16,671 nucleotides of DNA from Pelagophyceae sp. CCMP2097 (Eukaryota > Sar > Pelagophyceae). Under the pieces are notes generated by a model. That model was not told the DNA's origin and made no database searches. It saw only the letters and a program-made list of their open reading frames with translations. The stretch covers positions 7,718 through 24,388 of the forward strand of contig MU657381.1 of NCBI GenBank assembly GCA_026770575.1, read 5' to 3'. A program made the position numbers and the translations under genes. This document shows positions 7,084-14,073 of this stretch, one piece after another. Position 1 is the first letter of the stretch, and each line of letters starts with the position of its first letter.

Positions 7084-8886
7084 ATGTCCAAGGACGACGG
7101 CGTGGAGCTGTCGCAGATCCTCAAGGCGACGGTGCAACCCTGCGCCCTCCGCTGGACGGACGTCGTCTGCGCGACGCCGTCGGCGCGCATCCTGCGCGGC
7201 GTAAGCGGGTCCGCCGAGGCGTCGGAGCTCTGCGGCGTCCTCGGACCGTCGGGGAGCGGCAAGTCGACGCTCCTGAGCGCGCTGTCGCAGCGCTACCGCT
7301 TCGGCGCCGTCAAGGTGCTCTCCGGCGACATGCGCTACGGCGGCGCGCGGTGGACCAAGGCGCTGAAGCGGCGCATCGGCTTCGTGGAGCAGGACGACTG
7401 CCTCCTCGGCGACCTCACGGTGCGGCAGACGGTCAGCTTCGCTGCCGAGCTCCGGCGCGACGCGCGCCACGAGTCCGCCGCCTCGGCGGCGGCGCGCGCC
7501 GACGCCATCATCGACGCGCTCGGTATCCGCAGCTGCGCGCAGCAGCGCATCGGCGGCTCTAACGTGAAGCGGTCCATCTCCGGCGGGCAGCGGCGGCGCG
7601 TCTCCATCGGCGTCGAGCTCATCCTTGACCCGAGCCTCATCCTCCTCGACGAGCCGACGTCGGGCCTCGACTCCTTCGCCGCCATGAAGGTGTTCTCGCT
7701 CCTCGTCGACCTGGCGCGCCACGGCCGCACCGTCGTCGCCACGCTGCACCAGCCCACGGACGCCATGTTCCTGCGCTTCGACAAGGTCGTGCTGCTGGCG
7801 GCGGGCGACTGCGTCTACACGGGGCCCGCGCGCGGCGCCGAGCAAGCGTTCCCGGAGGACTGCCCGCCCGGCGTGCCCATCGCCGACTTCCTCCTCGAAG
7901 TCATTTCGACGCTGCCGGCGGCCTGCTCGGAGGAAGAAAAGGAGGCGCGCAGCAGCGCGTCGATTTCGCCGGACGACGTGCGCGAATTGTCGCTGGCGCC
8001 GGGCGGCGTCGAAGCCGCCGAGGCGCCCGCCGCCGCCGCCCGGGCCGCCGAGGACGCGGCGACGTCGCTGGGCTGGTGGGAACAGACGTGGATCCTGAGC
8101 CGACGCACGGTCCTCGCGCACCGCCTCGACTTTTTCGACCGCCTCTTCCTCCTCAACGTATGTTCGGTGACGCTGGCCATGTGCCTCGTGTGGTGGCAGG
8201 TCGGGGCGCGGCGCCCGCGGTCGCCGGCGGACGTCGGCGACGTCGCGGGCCTGCTCTTCTTCATCCACCTTTACTGGGCCTTTCAGCTCATGCTGCGCGC
8301 GCTCTTCGCGTTCCCGGCGGACGTGGCCGTGCTGCGCAAGGAGCGCGCCGCGGGGCTCTACCGTCTCGGCGCCTTTTTCTTCGCGCGCACGGCCGCCGAC
8401 TCGCTCACCGCCGGCTTCGTCGCGCCGTTTTTCACGCCCGTGGCCTACTTTGCCTACGGCCTGAAGCCGCGCGCGCTCGGCGCGCACTTGCTCTTCCAGC
8501 TGCTGAACGGCCTCGTCGCAAACTCGGCGGGGCTCCTGCTCGGCGCCGTGTTCCTCGACCTCCAGACGGCGACGACGGTGCAGCTAATCTTCATGCTCAT
8601 CAGCTGCCTCACGGGCGGGTTCTACGTGAGCAGGCTGCCGCCGTGGCTAGATTGGGTCCGCCTGTTCTCGTTTTCCAACTACGTCTTCGGCGCCTTCCTC
8701 AAGATCGAGCTCGCGGGCACGCACTACGCCGAAGAAAACGGCACGCGGAGGGACATCAACCAGCTCGAGTCGTTGGAAGCCTTCGACCTCGACGCGTCCA
8801 TCGGCCACGACGCGCTCGCGCTCGTGCTCTTCACCATCCTCTTCCGACTCCTCGCCTACGTCGCGCTGCGCAAGAACACCGCGTGA
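7084..8886 (+). CDS. ABCG (White/PDR-type) half transporter
   Basis: A 600-aa ATP-driven membrane exporter with the reverse order typical of subfamily G: nucleotide-binding domain first, then six membrane helices. Visible motifs are Walker A GPSGSGKST (54-62), signature ISGGQRRR (from 165), Walker B LILLDEPTSGLD (from 185) and the switch His in TLHQP (222). Membrane helices lie at about 354-373, 387-411, 440-460, 465-491, 498-516 and 577-595. Half transporters of this family work as dimers on lipids, sterols or small hydrophobic compounds; the substrate here cannot be told. No intron interrupts it, unlike the neighbour upstream. ATG 7084 is chosen because GC-rich codon use begins there. A spliced longer N-terminus is possible. 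The 504-aa ORF on the opposite strand is a shadow. Confidence 0.96.
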   Translation: MSKDDGVELSQILKATVQPCALRWTDVVCATPSARILRGVSGSAEASELCGVLGPSGSGKSTLLSALSQRYRFGAVKVLSGDMRYGGARWTKALKRRIGFVEQDDCLLGDLTVRQTVSFAAELRRDARHESAASAAARADAIIDALGIRSCAQQRIGGSNVKRSISGGQRRRVSIGVELILDPSLILLDEPTSGLDSFAAMKVFSLLVDLARHGRTVVATLHQPTDAMFLRFDKVVLLAAGDCVYTGPARGAEQAFPEDCPPGVPIADFLLEVISTLPAACSEEEKEARSSASISPDDVRELSLAPGGVEAAEAPAAAARAAEDAATSLGWWEQTWILSRRTVLAHRLDFFDRLFLLNVCSVTLAMCLVWWQVGARRPRSPADVGDVAGLLFFIHLYWAFQLMLRALFAFPADVAVLRKERAAGLYRLGAFFFARTAADSLTAGFVAPFFTPVAYFAYGLKPRALGAHLLFQLLNGLVANSAGLLLGAVFLDLQTATTVQLIFMLISCLTGGFYVSRLPPWLDWVRLFSFSNYVFGAFLKIELAGTHYAEENGTRRDINQLESLEAFDLDASIGHDALALVLFTILFRLLAYVALRKNTA

Positions 8887-9176
8887 GCCGCCACGCGACC
8901 CGGTGCGAGGCGCGCCGCAAAAGAGCCGTCGGACGGCGCGCCAAGGGATTGAATCGGTACATGAACATACGGCACATGAACATAACAGACGCCTGTGCAT
9001 AAAGGTCGACGGGAGGAGCGTGGCGAAGTCGGCTGATGACTGCGTGACTGCGAGTGATCGCCCTCCGCGCGGCGAGGCGATTGATGCGGTCGTTGTTGCC
9101 GTGGCACAGGACTCGGAGGCAGTGCTGGGGCTCGAGTGGCCATTTCACAGAGTCACAGTAGGCATCTCGAGGGTAG
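8887..9176. other. 3' flank of the ABC transporter gene
   Basis: No gene seen. It presumably contains the 3' UTR. A short imperfect direct repeat (ACATGAACATA, about 8958-8983) is present. The minus-strand ORF covering it has no recognisable feature. Confidence 0.5.
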
Positions 9177-9339
9177 TAGGAAGTGCCTGCCCCTATTTGA
9201 TTCTGGACCAATTTGATTCAGGTTTGGCCAATCAGGGGTCTTATAATGTGAATTTAACCAAGCACGGCCCCTCCAAAAAGGAGAATCAAATTGGGAAATC
9301 CCCAAAGAAGGCGAATCAAATAGGGGCAGGCACTTCCTA
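9177..9339. mobile_element. 163-bp MITE with perfect 27-bp inverted ends
   Basis: TAGGAAGTGCCTGCCCCTAT and its continuation (9177-9203) is exactly inverted at 9313-9339. A second inner pair, CCAATTTGATTC (9208-9219) and GAATCAAATTGG (9283-9294), nests inside. If the outer TA on each side is counted as target duplication, the element fits the TA-target pattern of Tc1/mariner-like MITEs. The perfect ends suggest recent insertion or ongoing homogenisation. It sits where the DNA changes from GC-rich to AT-rich. Confidence 0.85.
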
Positions 9340-9637
9340 GGCCCGAATTCGTCCTTTCTTTGTTTAGGCAATTTTGTTCACTTTTTCTACCAAGTTAGGA
9401 ACAGGTCGAGCCACAAAAAAAATTTAAAAAGAGAGCGATTAACGATCGAGAGGGTTTCTAAGGGTAAGTATTCCAAATTTTGAAACTTTAAAATAATACG
9501 AATAATTTCGGGGGGGGGGGTTTATAAAAAGTTCCGGGGGATTTGGGGCGATGAATTCGGAAAATTTTCGGCGAACATCCGACGAACACAGAAAACCCGC
9601 GGGGGCGCTATTGTGATTTTGAAAGGATGTATTCGGG
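9340..9637. other. left edge of the AT-rich island, no gene seen
   Basis: It contains an 11-G homopolymer (9510-9520) followed by a TATAAAAA sequence (9523-9530), with mixed AT- and GC-rich patches. A minus-strand ORF (9439-9747) runs through it into the hairpin repeat but has no supporting feature. Confidence 0.5.
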
Positions 9638-10110
9638 GGTTTGGTCAAATTCGCGCACTTTAGAGATATTTGACAAATTCGGCGATAACCGGTGTTAAAA
9701 AGTGGCGAATCGTATAAAATAGATTGCTTCTTATAATATAAGTTCATGCTGAAATATGCGATTCGCCACTTTTTTTATAAAGATTGTTATGAAGAGGAAA
9801 ATATTCAAAGACGATACATGCCCATAGCCACTTTTTCAAAATCTCAATAACATAGATTTATTCAAACCTCCAATAATTTGGTAAAATCCGCGCGCTATTG
9901 AGATATTTGTCGACTTCGGTCAGGACCGGTGTTAAAAAATGGCAAACATGCACATTCTGGCATAAACATATAAGAAGCAATCTATTTTATGCACTTCTGC
10001 CATTTTTTTAGAAAGATTGCAGTGGAGAGAATTAAATTCGAGACGATACTTGCCCATAACCACTTTTTCAAATTCTCAATAACACGGATTTATTCTAGCC
10101 TCAAATTAAT
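9638..10110 (+). repeat. tandem pair of ~237-bp hairpin-bearing repeats
   Basis: Two diverged copies (about 9638-9874 and 9875-10110) share GAGATATTTG, ACCGGTGTTAAAAA, a hairpin, then ACGATAC(A/T)TGCCCATA and CCACTTTTTCAAA. The hairpin arms are 16 bp perfect in copy 1 (9697-9712 with 9759-9774, containing AGTGGCGAATCG) and 11 bp in copy 2 (9934-9944 with 9998-10008, AAAAAATGGCA). The same 22-nt loop sequence appears in opposite orientation in the two copies (9714-9735 and 9969-9990). No coding sequence. It may be viral terminal or replication-related DNA. Confidence 0.85.
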
Positions 10111-10186
10111 TGTTCAAAATCACAAAAATACCCCAGCCGATTATTGATAAAATATTTTTTTTAATATTTTTATTTCTTTAAATCTT

Positions 10187-10321
10187 TCAACTTATGTTTA
10201 AGTATATACAAATCTCCATTTTAAGAATTTTATCAATTTCTTTATTACACAACCCAAGTACTGATTTCATACATAATACTTTTTGTTCAATTTTTAGAAT
10301 TTCTATCTTCTGGTTATCCAT
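10187..10321 (-). CDS. small hypothetical protein, 44 aa, helical
   Basis: Begins MDNQKIEILKIEQKV and is Lys/Ile/Leu-rich with likely coiled-coil character. The frame ends in TGA at 10187. A one-base shift near the end would extend it by about nine residues, so it could be slightly damaged. An AT-rich TATATATAAATAT tract precedes the ATG directly. Not recognised; plausible only because it sits in a compact gene array on the same strand as its neighbour. Confidence 0.4.
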   Translation of the reverse strand: MDNQKIEILKIEQKVLCMKSVLGLCNKEIDKILKMEICIYLNIS

Positions 10322-10447
10322 ATATTTATATATATTAATTTTTTTTTAAACTTTTACACACTTATTCAAATGAAAAAATAAAACAAGGTATGTATAAGCG
10401 TTTTTATTCGATTTTATTTGGTTTCATTCATTTTTTACTTAGATTAT

Positions 10448-10852
10448 TTATTTTACTGGCGGGCAGATGTCATGTAACTTGCACCAGTTTTTGAACGAGA
10501 GAGGCTCGCCCACGGGCTTGTGGTCGAAGATATCCACGAATTCACGTAACTTGGTCAGACCTTCCGATGTACGGCATCCCCTGAGCAAGTGCTTGATGGT
10601 AATCTTATCGTGCCACAACAAATTTGAATAGTCATATGCCCGCAGATAAACGTACGCATCTAACTCGCGCGGTAGATTCTCCGTCCAATTAAAATAACTC
10701 ACAACCGCGCCAGTGTCCAATTTTTTTTGACGAAGCATCTCTCGCCACAACACAATAATTCCGATAAACTCGTCGTCTCCCATATCATTGCCGTAAGAAG
10801 CACCAAACTTCTGAATTCCCGTCATATTCCAGTTGTTATTGTTCAGGCACAT
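10448..10852 (-). CDS. hypothetical protein, 134 aa, intact
   Basis: The longest uninterrupted ORF of the island. It starts MCLNNNNWNMTG and ends DICPPVK. The composition is ordinary for a globular soluble protein, with several Trp and Cys, no signal peptide and no membrane segment. A TATAAAAG box lies at 10891-10884 on the same strand, about 32 nt before the ATG, so transcription would start close to the start codon. I do not recognise the family. It stands just outside the nested transposon and, unlike the lipase and methyltransferase, shows no stop or frameshift. Confidence 0.6.
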   Translation of the reverse strand: MCLNNNNWNMTGIQKFGASYGNDMGDDEFIGIIVLWREMLRQKKLDTGAVVSYFNWTENLPRELDAYVYLRAYDYSNLLWHDKITIKHLLRGCRTSEGLTKLREFVDIFDHKPVGEPLSFKNWCKLHDICPPVK

Positions 10853-10883
10853 CGCCGATTTGTTTTGTTATTTACGGTTTTAT

Positions 10884-10891
10884 CTTTTATA
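10884..10891 (-). promoter_or_regulatory. TATA box of the 134-aa ORF
   Basis: TATAAAAG on the minus strand, about 32 nt upstream of ATG 10852, in GGTATAAAAGATAAAACC context. Confidence 0.5.
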
Positions 10892-10978
10892 CCAAAACGC
10901 GTTTCATTTTTATGACAACTTCAAAAATCTTTTTATATTTAAAGTTCATCATTAAAAGATCAAAAAAAAAAGATAATC

Positions 10979-11345
10979 CCTTATCGCTGTCACTTTCGTT
11001 GATTTTAATCTAACCGGTGTCACTTTTGCTGATTTAATCCCAATAGAGTCGCCTTTTTTGTATTATATGCAGATTGCGCCGCCATGTGCGCAATTATCCT
11101 GATCAGTGTCACTTTCGTTGATTTTTATCTCATTGGTGTCACTTTTGCCGATTTAATCCCAATGGAGTCGCACAAGAGCGTATTATATGCAGATGGTGTC
11201 GCTATGTGCAGAATAATCCTGATCGGTGTCACTTTGATGCAACTAAAGCGAATCGGTAGCACCAAGCCGTTGTTCTTAATCTAATCGGTGTCACTCTACG
11301 CGATTTAATCCAATTGGTGTCACTTTCGCGCGGAGCGTTCAAATT
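10979..11345 (+). repeat. left inverted end with GGTGTCACTTT array
   Basis: Seven copies or close variants of GGTGTCACTTT, at about 10988, 11018, 11104, 11133, 11224, 11286 and 11317, each followed by sequence such as GATTTAATCC. Two longer units here are themselves tandem duplicates (from about 11018 and 11133). Confidence 0.85.
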
Positions 11346-11387
11346 CGAAGTCGCGTGTCGGGGCTGCCAGCAGCGGCGGTGTCCCAG

Positions 11388-11591
11388 ATGCAGGCCCGCG
11401 ACGAGACCAGCGTCGCCGACAGCAACGAGGCCGCGTTCCGCGCAATGGCGCAGCTCGAGACCTCTTACGACGACTTCGAGGAGTCAGATATCGAAGGCGA
11501 GATGCAGCGCCGCCGGCAGCGCGGCCGGGGAGGCGCAAAGACGGCGGAGGAGAAGAGGACGGCGACGACGACGACGATGCCGCAGAGGTGA
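11388..11591 (+). pseudogene. captured host-like gene fragment (plus strand)
   Basis: ATG 11388 opens 67 codons, starting MQARDETSVADSNEAAFRAM with an acidic segment (ETSYDDFEESDIEGEM) and then an Arg/Thr-rich stretch. The TGA falls within GAG|GTGACT, a possible splice donor, and TCCCAG directly before the ATG could be an acceptor. GC and codon use are host-like, not island-like. It may be an exon carried by the transposon. Function not recognised. Confidence 0.4.
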
Positions 11592-11792
11592 CTCACCAGA
11601 GAGGCCCCTCGTGGGATCCGAGAGGCCACGCGTGGGCAGCCCGTCGCACCCCGAGCCGCGCCGTGTAGGCGACGCTGCCGCGCTTCCGCCCCAAGACGGC
11701 GCGCCGCGCCGCCGCCATGGCCGCGGGCTTCGTCGAGCTGCCGAGCCACCGTGCGGCCTAGGCCCGTCGGCCTCGCACCGGCGGCACGCTCC

Positions 11793-11840
11793 GCGTCTCC
11801 GCGGCTCCGCGTCTCCCCGGCTCGGCGTCTCCGCGGCTCC
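11793..11840 (+). repeat. three-copy 16-nt tandem repeat
   Basis: GCGTCTCCGCGGCTCC, GCGTCTCCCCGGCTCG, GCGTCTCCGCGGCTCC in tandem, inside the GC-rich cargo of the transposon. Confidence 0.9.
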
Positions 11841-11909
11841 GCGCAGTCGTCGCCCCATCTCTGTCGCGGCCCTTGGGCCTTTTCCGGTGCGACGTCGCCC
11901 TCGGGTCCC

Positions 11910-12113
11910 GCTCGACGTCAACGCCATTTCATAAAACCTTGCCACTGAAATGGGCGCCCATCGCCCCATCCGGATAGCGCCGGCCGCGGCGTCGTCGGCG
12001 TGCTCGCCGTCGTCAGATTCGCCCTCGTCGGACTCCTCGTCGTCGTCTGACTCGAGATGCACCGGGAGGTTCAGGATGGTCGTCTTGGCCGGCGGCGCCC
12101 TGCGCCGCTTCAT
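11910..12113 (-). pseudogene. captured host-like gene fragment (minus strand)
   Basis: ATG 12113 (minus) opens MKRRRAPPAKTTILNLPVHL, then an acidic stretch (ESDDDEESDEGESDDGEHAD). This is the style of the N-terminus of a nuclear protein, with host-like GC-rich codons. The frame stays open far beyond (to 11484) but becomes Arg/Ala-rich low complexity, so I limit the call to the protein-like first part. It converges on the plus-strand fragment. Both sit between the transposon ends, which suggests capture of host sequence. No family recognised. Confidence 0.4.
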
Positions 12114-12164
12114 CCCAGCACCGCCTCCCGCCGCTGCTCTCAGCCGCGGCGCGTGAGTTCGATT

Positions 12165-12605
12165 TTGGACTTCCGTCGCTAAGTGACACCGGCGGGATTT
12201 GTACAGCTCCGCGCGAAAGTGACACCAAAATTGGAATAAATCGCCTAGAGTGACACCGATAAAGAACAACGGCTTGGTGCTACCGATTCACTTTAGTTGC
12301 ATCAAAGTGACACCGATCAGGATTATTCTGCACATTGCGACACCATCTGCATATAGTACATTCTTGAGCGACTCTATTGGGATTTAAACCGACGAAAGTG
12401 ACACCGATTAGATTTAAAACAACGGCTTGGTGCTACCGATTCGCTTTAGTTGCATCAAAGTGACACCGATCAAGATTATTCTGCACATTGCGACACCATC
12501 TGCATATAATACGTTCTTGCGCGACTCCATTGGGTTTAAATCCGCAAAAGTGACACCAATGAGATTAAAACCGACGAAAGTGACACCAATGAGGATATTG
12601 CCGCC
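12165..12605 (-). repeat. right inverted end with AAAGTGACACC array
   Basis: Eight copies or close variants of AAAGTGACACC, at about 12171, 12218, 12248, 12304, 12396, 12457, 12545 and 12577. A unit of about 155 nt (from CAACGGCTTGGTGCTACCGA at about 12268 and again at 12420) is duplicated here but occurs once in the left end, so this end is longer by one unit. Confidence 0.85.
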
Positions 12606-12627
12606 AAAAAATAATCTTAGTTTATTT

Positions 12628-12738
12628 TTATTGCACTTTTAAGTTTTGGGTAATACACCGCCATCCTTTTTTCTCTTGAAAATAATGTACCTCTTTCTCA
12701 TCCAGAGGCATCTCCCATTTTTTCACATCAAAACTCAT
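12628..12738 (-). CDS. small hypothetical ORF, 36 aa
   Basis: Starts MSFDVKKWEMPLDEKEVHYF and ends at TAA 12628, only about a dozen bases from the probable transposon target duplication. It lies downstream of the methyltransferase remnant on the same strand. It could be an intact tiny gene, or the end of a gene cut by the transposon insertion. Not recognised. Confidence 0.3.
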   Translation of the reverse strand: MSFDVKKWEMPLDEKEVHYFQEKKGWRCITQNLKVQ

Positions 12739-12763
12739 TATTGAAGATTTTTCTAACTTTCTC

Positions 12764-13221
12764 TTAAATAATAAATGCACTCACAGAAAACCACCCACGA
12801 ATTTGAACAAGTCTCACATGCGCCAATCTGAATCCATTCTTTTCTAACATTGCCAGTCTTTTAAGGGGCAGGTTTATGATACCCATAAGTAAAGCGATAC
12901 CCTTTTTATAAGATTTTTGTCGAATGTTCAAATACATGTTTAAGTTTAGAATAAGGGGAATTTGAAACAATCCAATCAACTGGATGAGTATACTTGAAAA
13001 AAAAACTTCTTTCGTCAATCTCACACCAATCCTTTGTAATATTATCTGGATATTGTTGATAAAATGCGCAACCGCCACGGAATGGGTCAAGCACTATATC
13101 GCCAGCATCAAATGGCACTTATTCAATCAGTTCACGTGCGAGTTCAACTGCTTTTTTTTTAATCTTTTGGATTGTCTTTTAAACCTCGCATCCATGAAAA
13201 TGTTTTCATCGGTTCATCCAT
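12764..13221 (-). pseudogene. broken viral-type N6-adenine DNA methyltransferase
   Basis: Reading on the minus strand from ATG 13221 (MDEPMKTFSWMRGLKDNPK), the pieces match in order a short S-adenosylmethionine-dependent adenine methyltransferase: AVELARELIE, motif I region DAGDIVLDPFRGGCAFY, DWCEID, the catalytic region DWIVSNSPYSKL and a C-terminal LEKNGFRL...GWF segment. These enzymes transfer a methyl group to adenine N6 in DNA. The gene is broken at least three times: a frameshift at a 9-base A run (13152-13160), an in-frame TAA (13119-13121) and a frameshift near 12906. The usual NPPY catalytic motif reads NSPY (12951-12962), which would also be expected to impair activity. It starts 9 nt after the preceding ORF ends, a compact viral-like spacing. 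Confidence 0.82.
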
Positions 13222-13229
13222 ACTTTAAA

Positions 13230-13412
13230 TCAAGTTATTAAAATGGCATTCTTGAAGATTTTGAATATACCGGTATATAATTGTTCTTCTGTATGTTCGT
13301 CAAGAATGGGATTATCGACACATTCGTTAATAATTCGAATTAAATTATTATGAAACTCTGGTTTGTCTAATAACTTCACAAAATACCGTCGAAAAATAAC
13401 AGAAATATACAA
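13230..13412 (-). CDS. small hypothetical protein, 60 aa
   Basis: Intact ORF from MYISVIFRRYFVKLLDKPEF to an Ile/Thr end, between the lipase and methyltransferase remnants on the same strand. AT-rich TATATAATTTTTGTATATTTC lies just upstream. Mostly helical by composition, no membrane segment clear enough to call. It lacks damage while both neighbours are broken, but it is short enough to have escaped by chance. Family not recognised. Confidence 0.45.
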   Translation of the reverse strand: MYISVIFRRYFVKLLDKPEFHNNLIRIINECVDNPILDEHTEEQLYTGIFKIFKNAILIT

Positions 13413-13451
13413 AAATTATATATTGAATCTTTTATTATTATTCTTTTAATA

Positions 13452-14031
13452 TTAATTAATTGTGTGCGGATCAAGTCCTACTTTACGAGAGGCATAATTG
13501 GATGTCTCGTTCATACGGGGCACGAACGTCCCAAAACTAATAGGATCAACCCGAGTAATATATTTATCTATTTTTGTCTTAGAGGCTTTCAAATAAAGCA
13601 CGTCATTGAACGATTCCTTCGCATCATAATATGGATTGCTACCAGAATTAAAAACTTTTTTCAATGCCTGTATTTTTTTAAGATATATTTATGGTAAACG
13701 TGCCGCCAAGAGAATGTCCCGCGAGATAAAAATTTTCATTGCCAAGAAAATCGCGCACTTTGTGGAATATTTTCTCCGCCTGTTTAAATCTCGAATAAAA
13801 CTTTTGTGTATTTGTGGCTGTACTCAAATCGGCGATTCAATCAGATCCGTTGCGTGGATTTGTCCCTCGAAACACAAGGAAATTTTCACCGGATGAATTA
13901 TCAGTGTACAATTTGGATCTTCTGTCTGAAAACTCGCGATTCTTCGTAAATCCCTGTGGCGTTTTATTAACGTATACTGAATTTGAAAGCCTTGCCGCAG
14001 TCTGTGCTTTTAAATCTTGTTTTAATCGCAT
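13452..14031 (-). pseudogene. broken class 3 lipase (alpha/beta hydrolase)
   Basis: The pieces, read in order on the minus strand, give an alpha/beta hydrolase of the class 3 lipase family, about 190 residues, which would hydrolyse acyl esters of lipids. N-terminal part MRLKQDLKAQTAARLSNSVY, then FLVFRGTNP (the usual strand before the oxyanion region), the nucleophile elbow GHSLGG, the acidic residue in RVDPISFGT and the catalytic His in GLDPHTIN at the end. All three triad residues are therefore still present. Two lesions break it: an in-frame TGA (13837-13839) where Trp would fit (GSD-stop-IADLS), and a one-base frameshift at a 7-base A/T run (13673-13679). AT-rich DNA before ATG 14031 separates it from the divergent fibre-like gene. 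Identification is secure by motif order. Loss of function is inferred from the lesions. Confidence 0.88.
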
Positions 14032-14073
14032 ATATTATAATATTTTAAAAGGATATGGAAAATATATATTTAA

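Larger units (their letters stand above)
10979..12605. mobile_element. 1.63-kb non-autonomous transposon with motif-array ends and GC-rich cargo
   Basis: Left end (10979 to about 11345) and right end (about 12165 to 12605) are long inverted repeats of each other. They are built from shorter units, each carrying GGTGTCACTTT or its inverse AAAGTGACACC (about 7 plus 8 copies including variants). Units such as AATCGGTAGCACCAAGCCGT and GTATTATATGCAGATGGTGT recur within and between ends. A candidate duplicated target is AAAAGATAATC (10968-10978) and AAAAAATAATC (12606-12616), one mismatch in an A-rich context. The middle is GC-rich and unlike both the ends and the surrounding island. No transposase is encoded. 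Repeated subterminal motifs are typical transposase-binding sites. Confidence 0.8.

Noticed and set aside
6973..8487. 504-aa minus-strand ORF
   Set aside because: Antisense of the ABC transporter, which has all catalytic motifs on the plus strand.
9439..9747. 102-aa minus-strand ORF at the left edge of the island
   Set aside because: Overlaps the hairpin repeat and a poly-G run; no supporting feature.
10979..12605. CRISPR-like array from the repeated AAAGTGACACC motif
   Set aside because: Motifs are 11 nt, irregularly spaced, in two inverted blocks with repeated rather than unique intervening sequence; this is a transposon end structure.
13452..14031. Alternative genetic code (TGA as Trp) to rescue the lipase
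   Set aside because: A TGA-to-Trp code would fix one site only; a frameshift remains, and the neighbouring methyltransferase has an in-frame TAA plus two shifts, so decay explains the data better.
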